A stretch of DNA of 8,616 nt from Ignavibacteriales bacterium UBA6490 (GCA_002435365.1 DJMM01000057.1:20634-29249); one strand, 5' to 3'; numbered from the stretch's first letter, positions 1-6,021 are shown. The notes: generated by a model from the letters alone, not told the origin. A program made the numbers and translations.

Positions 1-1167
1 GTTATCCAGAAGCTGGTAGGCACCGTTCACGAGAACAGATTTTATCCTGATTTTTCAGGCGTGGCAAAATCCTATAATTTCTATCCGCTGCCGCCACAGA
101 AATCCACCGACGGCATCGTTTCAGCTGCACTGGGCTTGGGCAAGTGGGTTGTGGAAGGAGGAAACACGGTAAGATTCTGTCCCAAATATTCATCCGACCT
201 TATACAATTTCATTCGGTGAAAGAATCGTTGGACAGCAGCCAGATGGAATTCTTTGCCTTGCAGCTGGACGAAAAAACAGACTTCGGCAATGTAACCTAT
301 GATAAACTGGTTAAACAGTTTACCCTGAATACTGCAGAAAAAGATGGTCCCTTGAGATTTGTCGGTTCAACCTATCTGCCTGAAAATGATGCCATATACG
401 ATGGACTTGGAAGAAACGGGGTTCGCCTTGTAACATTCGGACCGGTGCTCAGAAATAAAATTTTCCCTCTTGCAAACGTTCTTGAACTTCTGCTGGAAAT
501 GGGCAACTGGGGTTTGGGTACACCTGTTGAAATCGAATTCGCAGTCAATATTTCAAAACCGGCAGGCAAAAAGAAGGAATTTGGACTGCTGCAGATGAGA
601 CCGCTGGTAGTTAGCCACGAGTTTGAAGAACTCCGTATCGAGAATGTTGAGCCTGGAAAACTGATCTGCCAGAGCAGCCAGGTTCTTGGAAACGGCATAA
701 TTCAGGATGTACACGATATTGTTGTGGTGGATTATCATAAGTTCGACAGGGCCAGAAGCAGGGATGTTGCCACGGAGATCGCTGCCTTTAACAATAAGTT
801 AATCAATGAAGGCAAACCTTATCTGCTTATCGGAGTGGGCAGATGGGGCTCGCTAGATCCATGGCTGGGAATCCCGGTCACCTGGGAACAGATTGCCGGG
901 GCACGTGCAATCATTGAGACTTCGTTCAGGGATATGGCTGTTGAGCCTTCACAGGGATCTCATTTCTTCCAGAATATTACCTCGTTTATGGTGGGATATT
1001 TTACTGTAGGCACGGCTCAGAGAAAAAGTTTTGTTGATTGGGACTGGCTGATGGCTCAGGAAGCGGTGGAGCGGAAAACTTATACCAGTCATATAAAATT
1101 TACTAATCCACTTATAATAAAAATGAATGGACACGAAAATAAAGGAATTATTTTAAAACCGGAGTAA
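1..1167 (+). CDS. PEP/pyruvate-binding (PPDK_N, ATP-grasp type) protein, C-terminal part, 5' end cut by window
   Basis: The frame is open from base 1, so this is the last 388 residues of a longer protein; the GTG at 61 is an internal Val codon, not a start. Fragment residues about 1-30 (IQKLVG, then SGVAKSYNFYP) and 45-54 (GLGKWVVEGG) match the ATP-grasp nucleotide-binding domain of PEP synthase and pyruvate phosphate dikinase. The motif LLQMRPL near 196-202 is the family's Q-x-RP signature that closes that domain. In a classical PEP synthase a phosphohistidine swivel domain and a PEP-binding TIM barrel would follow. Here only about 185 residues remain, containing GRWGSLDPWLG (280-290) and EPSQGSHFF (315-323), a C-terminal region I associate with Bacteroidota-type orphan PPDK_N proteins. 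The classical PEP-synthase reaction therefore cannot be assigned; nucleotide-dependent phosphotransfer is inferred. A zinc-ribbon gene follows after 3 nt. Domain call confident, function not. Confidence 0.8.
   Translation, partial: VIQKLVGTVHENRFYPDFSGVAKSYNFYPLPPQKSTDGIVSAALGLGKWVVEGGNTVRFCPKYSSDLIQFHSVKESLDSSQMEFFALQLDEKTDFGNVTYDKLVKQFTLNTAEKDGPLRFVGSTYLPENDAIYDGLGRNGVRLVTFGPVLRNKIFPLANVLELLLEMGNWGLGTPVEIEFAVNISKPAGKKKEFGLLQMRPLVVSHEFEELRIENVEPGKLICQSSQVLGNGIIQDVHDIVVVDYHKFDRARSRDVATEIAAFNNKLINEGKPYLLIGVGRWGSLDPWLGIPVTWEQIAGARAIIETSFRDMAVEPSQGSHFFQNITSFMVGYFTVGTAQRKSFVDWDWLMAQEAVERKTYTSHIKFTNPLIIKMNGHENKGIILKPE
1162..1165 (+). promoter_or_regulatory. Shine-Dalgarno GGAG supporting the TTG start at 1171
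   Basis: GGAG lies about 5 nt before the TTG at 1171 and overlaps the last codon and stop of the upstream gene. It is the main reason for choosing a rare TTG start over the internal GTG at 1204. Confidence 0.5.
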
Positions 1168-1170
1168 TAA

Positions 1171-1377
1171 TTGATAGCAGATAATTCATCAAACAGACAG
1201 GAGGTGCCTGATGCCTGTCCCCACTGCGGAAACAAGCTTTCACCCTGGCAGCAGGTTTTACTTGCAACTGATCGGGCACTGGTTTGTAAAAAGTGCTGGT
1301 ACAGAATTATTCTTGATGTGATCTCCGAATCAAAAAAAGGCGGTCCGGAAAAATCAAAAGATAAGGAACATAATTGA
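1171..1377 (+). CDS. Small zinc-ribbon protein (68 aa)
   Basis: A 68-residue protein with two CxxC knuckles, CPHC (C16, C19) and CKKC (C39, C42), separated by 19 residues, as in a structural zinc ribbon. After the ribbon comes a short hydrophobic stretch (YRIILDVI, 44-51) and a lysine-rich, probably disordered tail. The start is TTG at 1171, three bases after the upstream stop, with GGAG at 1162-1165 lying across that stop, which suggests translational coupling. The stop TGA (1375-1377) shares one base with the ATG of the dehydrogenase gene. I do not recognise a named family. Such ribbons bind nucleic acid or act as protein adaptors, but nothing here distinguishes these. A GTG at 1204 in the same frame is an alternative start that would keep the ribbon. 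Its conserved Cys pairs and tight packing argue that it is real. Confidence 0.7.
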   Translation: MIADNSSNRQEVPDACPHCGNKLSPWQQVLLATDRALVCKKCWYRIILDVISESKKGGPEKSKDKEHN

Positions 1378-2624
1378 TGGAATCCTATAATTCATTCAAA
1401 GTTGCCCGGCAACAAATACTTGAAGCATCCAAAATACTTAACCTGGATAAAGCAACAAGAGAATTTCTAAGCACTCCCCAGCTTGAAATTAATTTCACTT
1501 TACCTGTAAAAATGGATTCGGGAGATACACAAATATTCCAGGCCTACCGGATCCAGTACAATTATGCAAGGGGACCGGCAAAAGGCGGCATAAGATTTCA
1601 CCCTGAGGAAACAGTGGATACAATTCGTGCACTGGCCTGCTGGATGACCTGGAAAACTGCAGTGGTTGACCTGCCCCTGGGCGGCAGCAAGGGAGGCATA
1701 AAATGCGATCCCAAATATCTTTCCGAACGTGAGCTTGAAAGATTGTCGCGTGAATATATTCGCGCTATCTCGCCTCTGCTGGGGGTTGATGTTGATGTTC
1801 CCGCAACAGACGTTTATACAAATCCGCAGACCATGGCGTGGATGATGGATGAATATGAAACGATTACAAAAAAACATAGTCCCGGTGTCTTTACCGATAA
1901 GCCCCTACAGGTAGGGGGAACAGAAGGCAGACGCGATGCAACCGCCAGAGGCGGAATTATAGCTGTCCGTGAAGCATGCAAAGCTTTTGGATTTGATCCT
2001 GGAAAAGAATTTGCGATCCAGGGTTTTGGAGACGCCGGCCAGCGCGCAGCACTGCTGCACAAGGAAATGCTGGGCGGAGGAAAACTTGTCGCTGCAAGTG
2101 ATTCACGCGGTGCTATTTATAATAAAAAAGGGCTGGATCCTGAAGAGCTCGTTCATCATAAATTAAAAACAGGCACGGTTCTTAAATTCCCCGGTGCAAA
2201 ACAGATAGCGCATGAGGAACTGCTGGAACTGAAGGTTGAAATTCTGTACCCCGCCGCGCTTGAAAATGCCATAAATAATAAAAACGCCGGCAAAATAAAA
2301 GCAAGAGTGGTTTGCGAACTTGCAAACGGACCCACTACACCTGAAGCTGATAAAATTCTATTTAAAAATAATGTACATGTAATCCCGGATATTCTGGCAA
2401 GTGCCGGCGGAGTGACGGTTTCATATTTTGAAATGGTACAGGATAAATCATTATTCTTCTGGGAAGAAGATGAAGTTCATAAACAGCTTGATAAAAAATT
2501 AACACTTGCATACAACCGGGTACGCGAAGCCATGAAAGAGAAAAAAGTGCATCCCAGACTGGCTGCAATGCTGGTGGGCATAGCCCGTGTTGCGCAGGCC
2601 TGCAAGCTAAGAGGCTGGGTGTAA
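1377..2624 (+). CDS. Glu/Leu/Phe/Val dehydrogenase family protein, probable glutamate dehydrogenase
   Basis: Complete 415-residue amino-acid dehydrogenase that would interconvert glutamate and 2-oxoglutarate plus ammonia with NAD(P) in the cytoplasm. The N-terminal catalytic domain carries GPAKGGIRFHP (66-76, K69), WMTWK (89-93, K93), PLGGSKGGI (100-108, catalytic K105) and PATDVYTNPQ (142-151, catalytic D145). The Rossmann domain has GFGDAG (216-221) and SDSRG (241-245) at the end of the second strand; the acidic residue there leans towards NAD but does not prove it. CELANGPTTPEAD (313-325) and the region PDILASAGGVTVSYFE (337-352) complete the family set. Length fits hexameric GDHs. ATG 1377 is preferred; a TTG immediately before it (1374) would add one residue. 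AAGGA at 1363-1367 is the probable ribosome binding site. The start overlaps the zinc-ribbon stop by 1 nt, so this is probably the last gene of that operon. Leucine or phenylalanine dehydrogenase is less likely given the length and motifs. Confidence 0.93.
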   Translation: MESYNSFKVARQQILEASKILNLDKATREFLSTPQLEINFTLPVKMDSGDTQIFQAYRIQYNYARGPAKGGIRFHPEETVDTIRALACWMTWKTAVVDLPLGGSKGGIKCDPKYLSERELERLSREYIRAISPLLGVDVDVPATDVYTNPQTMAWMMDEYETITKKHSPGVFTDKPLQVGGTEGRRDATARGGIIAVREACKAFGFDPGKEFAIQGFGDAGQRAALLHKEMLGGGKLVAASDSRGAIYNKKGLDPEELVHHKLKTGTVLKFPGAKQIAHEELLELKVEILYPAALENAINNKNAGKIKARVVCELANGPTTPEADKILFKNNVHVIPDILASAGGVTVSYFEMVQDKSLFFWEEDEVHKQLDKKLTLAYNRVREAMKEKKVHPRLAAMLVGIARVAQACKLRGWV

Positions 2625-2830
2625 ACACTGAAAGATTAAGAAAAGTTTAAAAGTAATCCCCCTGTTTTTTAATAAAAACTGCGGGCATCTGCCTGAAAGA
2701 GGTTATATAAAACAATAAGTACCCGCACTCATTTAATCGATATTTCCGGCGATAAATCCGGCTGATTTTCCTTAACCTGTAATCAAACAAATATTATATT
2801 CTATTAACAGATAATTTTGCCGTTTTGTTG

Positions 2831-2848
2831 AGGTTCTTACCTGAACCT
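2831..2848. repeat. Inverted repeat AGGTTC/GAACCT with a distant second partner
   Basis: AGGTTC (2831-2836) and GAACCT (2843-2848) can form a 6-bp stem with a 6-nt loop. GAACCTG (2843-2849) is also perfectly complementary to CAGGTTC at 2957-2963, so two pairings exclude each other. The stretch AGGTTCTTACCT (2831-2842) recurs as AGGTTCCTACCT at 2959-2970, 11 of 12 bases identical. No T-run follows. Confidence 0.45.
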
Positions 2849-2906
2849 GCTTCCATCCAAACCCTTATCAAATCTCATTCTTTTCTCATAAAAATGGGAA
2901 CAGAAT

Positions 2907-2950
2907 CGGGTTAGAATCAGATCAGACCCGAGTTAGAATGGGGTCTGGTG
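2907..2950. repeat. Degenerate 22-bp tandem direct repeat
   Basis: CGGGTTAGAAT at 2907-2917 recurs as CGAGTTAGAAT at 2929-2939, 10 of 11 identical, with a period of 22 bp. The second halves of the units are not conserved. This could be a paired operator or a decayed repeat; the sequence alone does not decide. Confidence 0.4.
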
Positions 2951-2976
2951 CACAATCAGGTTCCTACCTCAGACCC
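2923..2976. repeat. Overlapping inverted repeats CAGACCC / GGGTCTG / CAGACCC
   Basis: CAGACCC (2923-2929) is perfectly complementary to GGGTCTG (2941-2947) with an 11-nt loop. A second CAGACCC at 2970-2976 can pair with the same GGGTCTG with a 22-nt loop, so the two stems are mutually exclusive. A further small stem, CTCAG (2968-2972) with CTGAG (2981-2985), competes with the second. The layout resembles an RNA switch but no known riboswitch class is recognised. Confidence 0.45.
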
Positions 2977-3064
2977 ATCCCTGAGTTAAAGGTATTTTTG
3001 AGGAATCGCCGCCGGTTAAGATGGAAAATTTATCTGCATTTAGCCCAATAGATCACATTTTACA

Positions 3065-3094
3065 TTGCACTGGGTACCCTGAAATTACTAATTT
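3065..3094 (+). promoter_or_regulatory. Possible sigma-70-like promoter for the CcmE-like/uvrB unit
   Basis: TTGCAC (3065-3070) and TAATTT (3089-3094) are separated by 18 nt, and lie about 30 nt before the ATG at 3125. The spacer includes the perfect 8-bp palindrome GGGTACCC (3072-3079), which could be an operator. The match is modest and such motifs occur by chance in AT-rich DNA. Confidence 0.25.
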
Positions 3095-3124
3095 TAAAGG
3101 TTATTTATTAATATCGGGATAAAA

Positions 3125-3469
3125 ATGAAAATCTTGCAGAAGTTATTTCTACCGTTTCTCTTAATTCTTATCGTTTTTATAATTTATACTACATATTTTG
3201 GAAGTAAAGGCGTTCCCGGTGATTTTTCCGGTTTTGACACAAACAATAATGCAAACAAGGAAATAAGGGTTCTTGTAGTTCATGAAAAAGGAGTGGAACA
3301 GAATGCCTCAGCAGGTACTGCCATGTTTTTTGGCAGAGATTCGAAAGGAGTGGAGTACCCTGTCCAGGTTCCGCTGCCGCTGCCGGATAATTTCAGTCAG
3401 CTTGAATCGGTACTGTTAAAAGGGCATCTTCATAAGGATCATTTTCATGCCGTAGAAATAACTGAATGA
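3125..3469 (+). CDS. Membrane-anchored CcmE-like OB-fold protein (114 aa)
   Basis: One N-terminal hydrophobic helix (residues about 7-24) after a short basic stretch predicts a signal anchor, with the rest outside the cytoplasmic membrane. The body resembles the OB fold of the haem chaperone CcmE: a strand around 64-71, then YPVQVPLPLPDNF (78-90, like the CcmE pattern VxYxGxLPDxF) and LLKGHLHKDHF (97-107, like VxGxLxxGxF). In CcmE the haem-binding His lies in a conserved tail just after this strand; here the protein stops at 114 and that tail is absent. It has instead a His cluster, H101, H103, H106 and H108. Haem delivery therefore cannot be claimed. GGGA (3116-3119) is a possible ribosome binding site for ATG 3125. 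The TGA overlaps the uvrB ATG by 4 nt (ATGA), implying coupled translation. No other cytochrome c maturation gene is visible. The similarity is from motif reading only; a generic OB-fold lipoprotein-like or hypothetical membrane protein remains possible. Confidence 0.6.
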   Translation: MKILQKLFLPFLLILIVFIIYTTYFGSKGVPGDFSGFDTNNNANKEIRVLVVHEKGVEQNASAGTAMFFGRDSKGVEYPVQVPLPLPDNFSQLESVLLKGHLHKDHFHAVEITE

Positions 3470-5478
3470 GCAAATTCCGTCTTACATCAAATTATTCCCC
3501 CGCCGGCGATCAGCCCCAGGCAATCGAACAGCTGATAAAGGGACTGAAAAATAACGACAAGTACCAGACCCTTCTTGGTGTTACCGGCAGCGGAAAAACA
3601 TTTACAATATCAAACGTCATACAGGAATTTGACAGGCCGGTGCTTGTTATTTCACATAATAAAACACTTGCTGCTCAGCTCTATTCGGAATTCAAAGCTT
3701 TTTTCCCGGATAACGCGGTCGAATTTTTTATAAGCTACTATGATTATTACCAGCCCGAGGCATACGTTGTTTCAAGCGATCTTTACATAGAAAAAGATTT
3801 CTCTGTTAACGAGGAAATAGACCGTCTGCGGCTTAAAGCAGCAACTTCGCTTATTGAAGGAAGACGCGATGTAATAGTTGTGGCCAGCGTAAGCTGCATA
3901 TACGGTATCGGTGCGCCGCAGGAATTCGCAAAGCAGATCATCTTTCTGCGTAAAGGAACGGTTCGTCCCAAGAAAAAACTTCTCCGCGAACTGATAGACA
4001 TTCATTTTACGCGGAACGATACAGAATTTACACGCGGCTCATTCCGTGCTCGCGGCGATGTTGTTGAAATTATTCCCGCTTACCAGTACGAGGAGGCGAT
4101 CCGGATAGAATACTGGGATGATGAGATAGATAAAATATCAATTATTGATTCAATAACAGGAAATGTTCTGAACGAAGTTGAATCGGCAGCTATCTATCCG
4201 GCAAAATATTTTGTGTCCGACCGGGCGCAGATCCAGAAAGCCATATATAATATCGAAAGCGAGCTGGAGGAAAGACTGAAATATTTCCGCAAGGAGGAGA
4301 AATACCTGGAAGCACAGCGGATAGAACAACGCACCCGTTTTGATATTGAAATGATGAAGGAGATAGGATACTGTGCAGGTATTGAAAATTATTCCAGGCA
4401 TATGGACGGACGTACAGCCGGATCCCGTCCCTATAATTTAATGGATTATTTCCCAAAGGATTTACTTGTAGTTATCGATGAATCGCATGTTACCGTCCCT
4501 CAGATCAGGGGTATGTACAACGGTGACAGGAGCAGGAAAGAAACTCTTGTTGAATACGGATTCAGACTTCCCTCCGCTCTAGATAACCGCCCCATGAGAT
4601 TCGATGAATTTGAAAAAATGCTGGGTCAGGTAATATTTGTAAGCGCCACCCCTTCCGACTTTGAACTTGAAAAAAGCGGCGGAGTTATTGTGGAACAGAT
4701 TATCCGTCCTACCGGACTTCTTGATCCCGAAATACTGGTCAGACCGGTGAAAGGACAGATAGATGATCTCATCGGTGAAATTAAAATGCGCGCATTAAAA
4801 AAAGAACGCACCCTGGTTACAACCCTTACAAAAAAAATGGCTGAGGATCTTTCCGATTACCTGGATAAAATCGGCGTGCAGGTAAGGTATATCCATTCTG
4901 ATATTGATGCGCTTGAAAGAGTTGAGATTTTGAGAGACCTGCGGCTGGGTGATTTTGATGTTCTTGTCGGTGTAAATCTTTTAAGGGAGGGACTGGATCT
5001 TCCGGAAGTTTCGCTGGTTGCCATAATCGATGCGGACAAAGAAGGATTCCTCAGAAGCGAAAGATCTCTGATGCAGACAGCCGGAAGGACGGCCCGAAAT
5101 GCAAACGGCAAAGTAATTATGTATGCTGACAAAATTACCGAGTCGATGAAAAAAACTATAGATGAAACAAACCGGAGACGCAAGCTTCAGACTGAATATA
5201 ACATTAAAAACGGCATCGAACCCAAAACTATTTATAAAAGCATGGAAGATATAATTGCTTCCACTTCGATTGCAGATATAAGGAAAAAAGAAGAAAAAGA
5301 GGATTTTTCATTTACAAAAGTGAGCGAGCCGGTATTAAAATATATGGACAACGAACAGAAGCAGGATCTTATCGAACAGCTTGTTTCGGAAATGCATCAG
5401 GCAGCAAAGGACCTTGAATTTGAAAAAGCAGCCCGTCTGAGGGATGAAGTTAATAAACTAAAAAAAATGATTAAATAG
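3466..5478 (+). CDS. uvrB: Excinuclease ABC subunit UvrB
   Basis: Complete 670-residue DNA-damage verification helicase of nucleotide excision repair; it receives DNA from UvrA, opens it with its beta-hairpin and recruits UvrC. Visible elements in order: Walker A GVTGSGKT (38-45); the Tyr-rich beta-hairpin region SYYDYYQPEAY (90-100) running to about 117; SVSCIYGIG (141-149); Walker B-type DESH (338-341); GDRSRKETL (353-361); SATPSDFE (393-400); helicase half two with TTLTKKMAEDL (452-462), YIHSDID (475-481), LREGLDLPEVS (506-516) and motif VI QTAGRTAR (537-544); and the C-terminal UVR motif (about 633-668) that contacts UvrC. All key residues are present and the length is typical. It has no clear Shine-Dalgarno; its ATG sits inside the upstream stop (ATGA), so it probably depends on coupling to the CcmE-like gene or on its own leaderless-type initiation. 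I see no recognisable SOS box upstream. Confidence 0.98.
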   Translation: MSKFRLTSNYSPAGDQPQAIEQLIKGLKNNDKYQTLLGVTGSGKTFTISNVIQEFDRPVLVISHNKTLAAQLYSEFKAFFPDNAVEFFISYYDYYQPEAYVVSSDLYIEKDFSVNEEIDRLRLKAATSLIEGRRDVIVVASVSCIYGIGAPQEFAKQIIFLRKGTVRPKKKLLRELIDIHFTRNDTEFTRGSFRARGDVVEIIPAYQYEEAIRIEYWDDEIDKISIIDSITGNVLNEVESAAIYPAKYFVSDRAQIQKAIYNIESELEERLKYFRKEEKYLEAQRIEQRTRFDIEMMKEIGYCAGIENYSRHMDGRTAGSRPYNLMDYFPKDLLVVIDESHVTVPQIRGMYNGDRSRKETLVEYGFRLPSALDNRPMRFDEFEKMLGQVIFVSATPSDFELEKSGGVIVEQIIRPTGLLDPEILVRPVKGQIDDLIGEIKMRALKKERTLVTTLTKKMAEDLSDYLDKIGVQVRYIHSDIDALERVEILRDLRLGDFDVLVGVNLLREGLDLPEVSLVAIIDADKEGFLRSERSLMQTAGRTARNANGKVIMYADKITESMKKTIDETNRRRKLQTEYNIKNGIEPKTIYKSMEDIIASTSIADIRKKEEKEDFSFTKVSEPVLKYMDNEQKQDLIEQLVSEMHQAAKDLEFEKAARLRDEVNKLKKMIK

Positions 5479-5491
5479 ATCCGGAATAAAA

Positions 5492-5508
5492 CCTCCCCGC
5501 CCCGCCCC
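5492..5508. other. C-rich tract, potential G-quadruplex on the minus strand
   Basis: Fourteen bases after the uvrB stop lies CCTCCCCGCCCCGCCCC. The complementary strand has three runs of four G plus a GG, separated by single bases, which fits a short-loop G-quadruplex. In the transcript it is C-rich and nearly G-poor, which could also help Rho-dependent termination. No hairpin terminator is visible after uvrB. Confidence 0.4.
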
Positions 5509-5602
5509 TAATTTACCGCAGTTCACACTATTCTGCATATCACATTTTTGCAAATTATTTATTTATAGATTTTCATCGCCAATTCAGGAATTATTGAGTT
5601 TT

Positions 5603-5719
5603 ATGAAAAGAGTGCAGATAAATAAATCGGGAGTCTTAACATTCCTGCCAGATCCATTCAGTTCTTTCAGAATATATAAAAATCCTGAGGGAATCTTAAG
5701 ATATGGAGTTTATCAGTGA
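5603..5719 (+). CDS. Candidate small ORF of 38 codons coupled to the receiver-like gene
   Basis: ATG at 5603 opens a 38-residue frame ending in TGA at 5717-5719. The last bases overlap the GTG start of the next ORF by 4 nt (GTGA), the layout used for translational coupling elsewhere in this window. The peptide is basic at its N terminus and has two related segments, SGVLTF (9-14) and EGILRY (29-34), 20 residues apart. These correspond to the DNA repeats GGGAGTCTTAA and GGGAATCTTAA in the same frame. The ribosome binding site is weak (GAG at 5596-5598, or AGGAA at 5586-5590, too far). No family is recognised. It may be a chance frame; only the overlap and in-frame repeat support it. Confidence 0.3.
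   Translation: MKRVQINKSGVLTFLPDPFSSFRIYKNPEGILRYGVYQ
5629..5699. repeat. Direct repeat GGGAGTCTTAA / GGGAATCTTAA, 60 bp apart
   Basis: Copies lie at 5629-5639 and 5689-5699 with 10 of 11 bases identical. The spacing is a multiple of three, so the repeats read as related residues in the small ORF at 5603-5719. They could alternatively be binding sites upstream of the receiver-like gene. Confidence 0.4.
5705..5708 (+). promoter_or_regulatory. Shine-Dalgarno GGAG supporting the GTG start at 5716
   Basis: GGAG ends 7 nt before GTG 5716. This favours GTG 5716 over the in-frame ATG at 5728, which has no such sequence at the right distance. Confidence 0.45.
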
Positions 5720-6021
5720 TTAACCTGATGATAGTAAAGGATGGTAAAAAAAACAGCCTGATTTACCGGCTGCTTTCATTCTTTTATGAGACTGAAAAAT
5801 ATGAATCACTCGGCTACGCCGGGCTTCAGGAACTGCTGAAAGAGCATACTCCTGACTTTGTTTTAACAGATATTAATAGACCCGTAGGCGGAAATGATTT
5901 GATGAGCATGGTAAGTCCCTTTGATGAATTTCTCCGCTTTCGGGTCTTCCATATTTTCTTCATATTAAAAAGACGCAGAGCTTTATTCTCGCCATTCAGG
6001 AAATCCCTTCCCCAATCCTAA
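5716..6021 (+). CDS. Truncated or divergent response-regulator receiver-like protein (101 aa)
   Basis: Residues 3-65 read like the first half of a receiver domain: LMIVKDG (4-10) matches the first strand and acidic patch, GLQELLKEHTPDFVLTDINRP (36-56) matches helix 2, strand 3 and the phospho-acceptor loop with D52. D52 is 43 residues after D9, close to the 44 between D13 and D57 in CheY. One acidic-pair residue is replaced by Lys (K8). The second half is degraded: the conserved Thr/Ser and Lys of strands 4 and 5 cannot be found, the sequence turns into an Arg/Phe-rich tail and stops about 20 residues short. No other forward frame restores the missing half, so a simple frameshift is not the explanation. 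No output domain is present. Either a decaying receiver gene or a divergent stand-alone receiver-like protein; phosphosignalling cannot be claimed. It begins at GTG 5716 with a good Shine-Dalgarno. Confidence 0.45.
   Translation: MINLMIVKDGKKNSLIYRLLSFFYETEKYESLGYAGLQELLKEHTPDFVLTDINRPVGGNDLMSMVSPFDEFLRFRVFHIFFILKRRRALFSPFRKSLPQS

Larger units (their letters stand above)
2625..3124. other. 500-nt intergenic region with clustered short repeats, no convincing gene
   Basis: No long ORF on either strand. After the dehydrogenase stop there is only a weak pairing, TGCGGG (2680-2685) with CCCGCA (2722-2727), with a 36-nt loop and no following T-run, so no confident terminator. The middle (2831-2985) holds several short direct and inverted repeats described separately. 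Two short ORFs, 2938-3051 (37 codons) and 3021-3122 (33 codons, ending 2 nt before the next gene), have no good ribosome binding site. The last 60 nt contain a possible promoter for the CcmE-like/uvrB unit. Confidence 0.6.

Noticed and set aside
61..63. GTG as the start of a 368-residue protein
   Set aside because: The frame is open back to base 1 and the upstream residues (IQKLVG, FYPDFSG) continue the ATP-grasp domain, so the gene begins outside the window.
1500..1877. 125-codon minus-strand frame across the dehydrogenase gene
   Set aside because: Lies wholly within a gene with full conserved motifs on the other strand and encodes no recognisable protein.
2680..2727. Rho-independent terminator after the dehydrogenase gene (TGCGGG/CCCGCA)
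   Set aside because: Only 6 bp of stem with a 36-nt loop and no T-run after it.
2831..2985. CRISPR array or tandem repeat array
   Set aside because: Repeats are at most 12 bp, only two copies each, and irregularly spaced; no cas genes nearby.
2938..3051. 37-codon basic ORF in the gap before the CcmE-like gene
   Set aside because: No ribosome binding site, it starts inside the repeat cluster, and no recognisable features; expected by chance.
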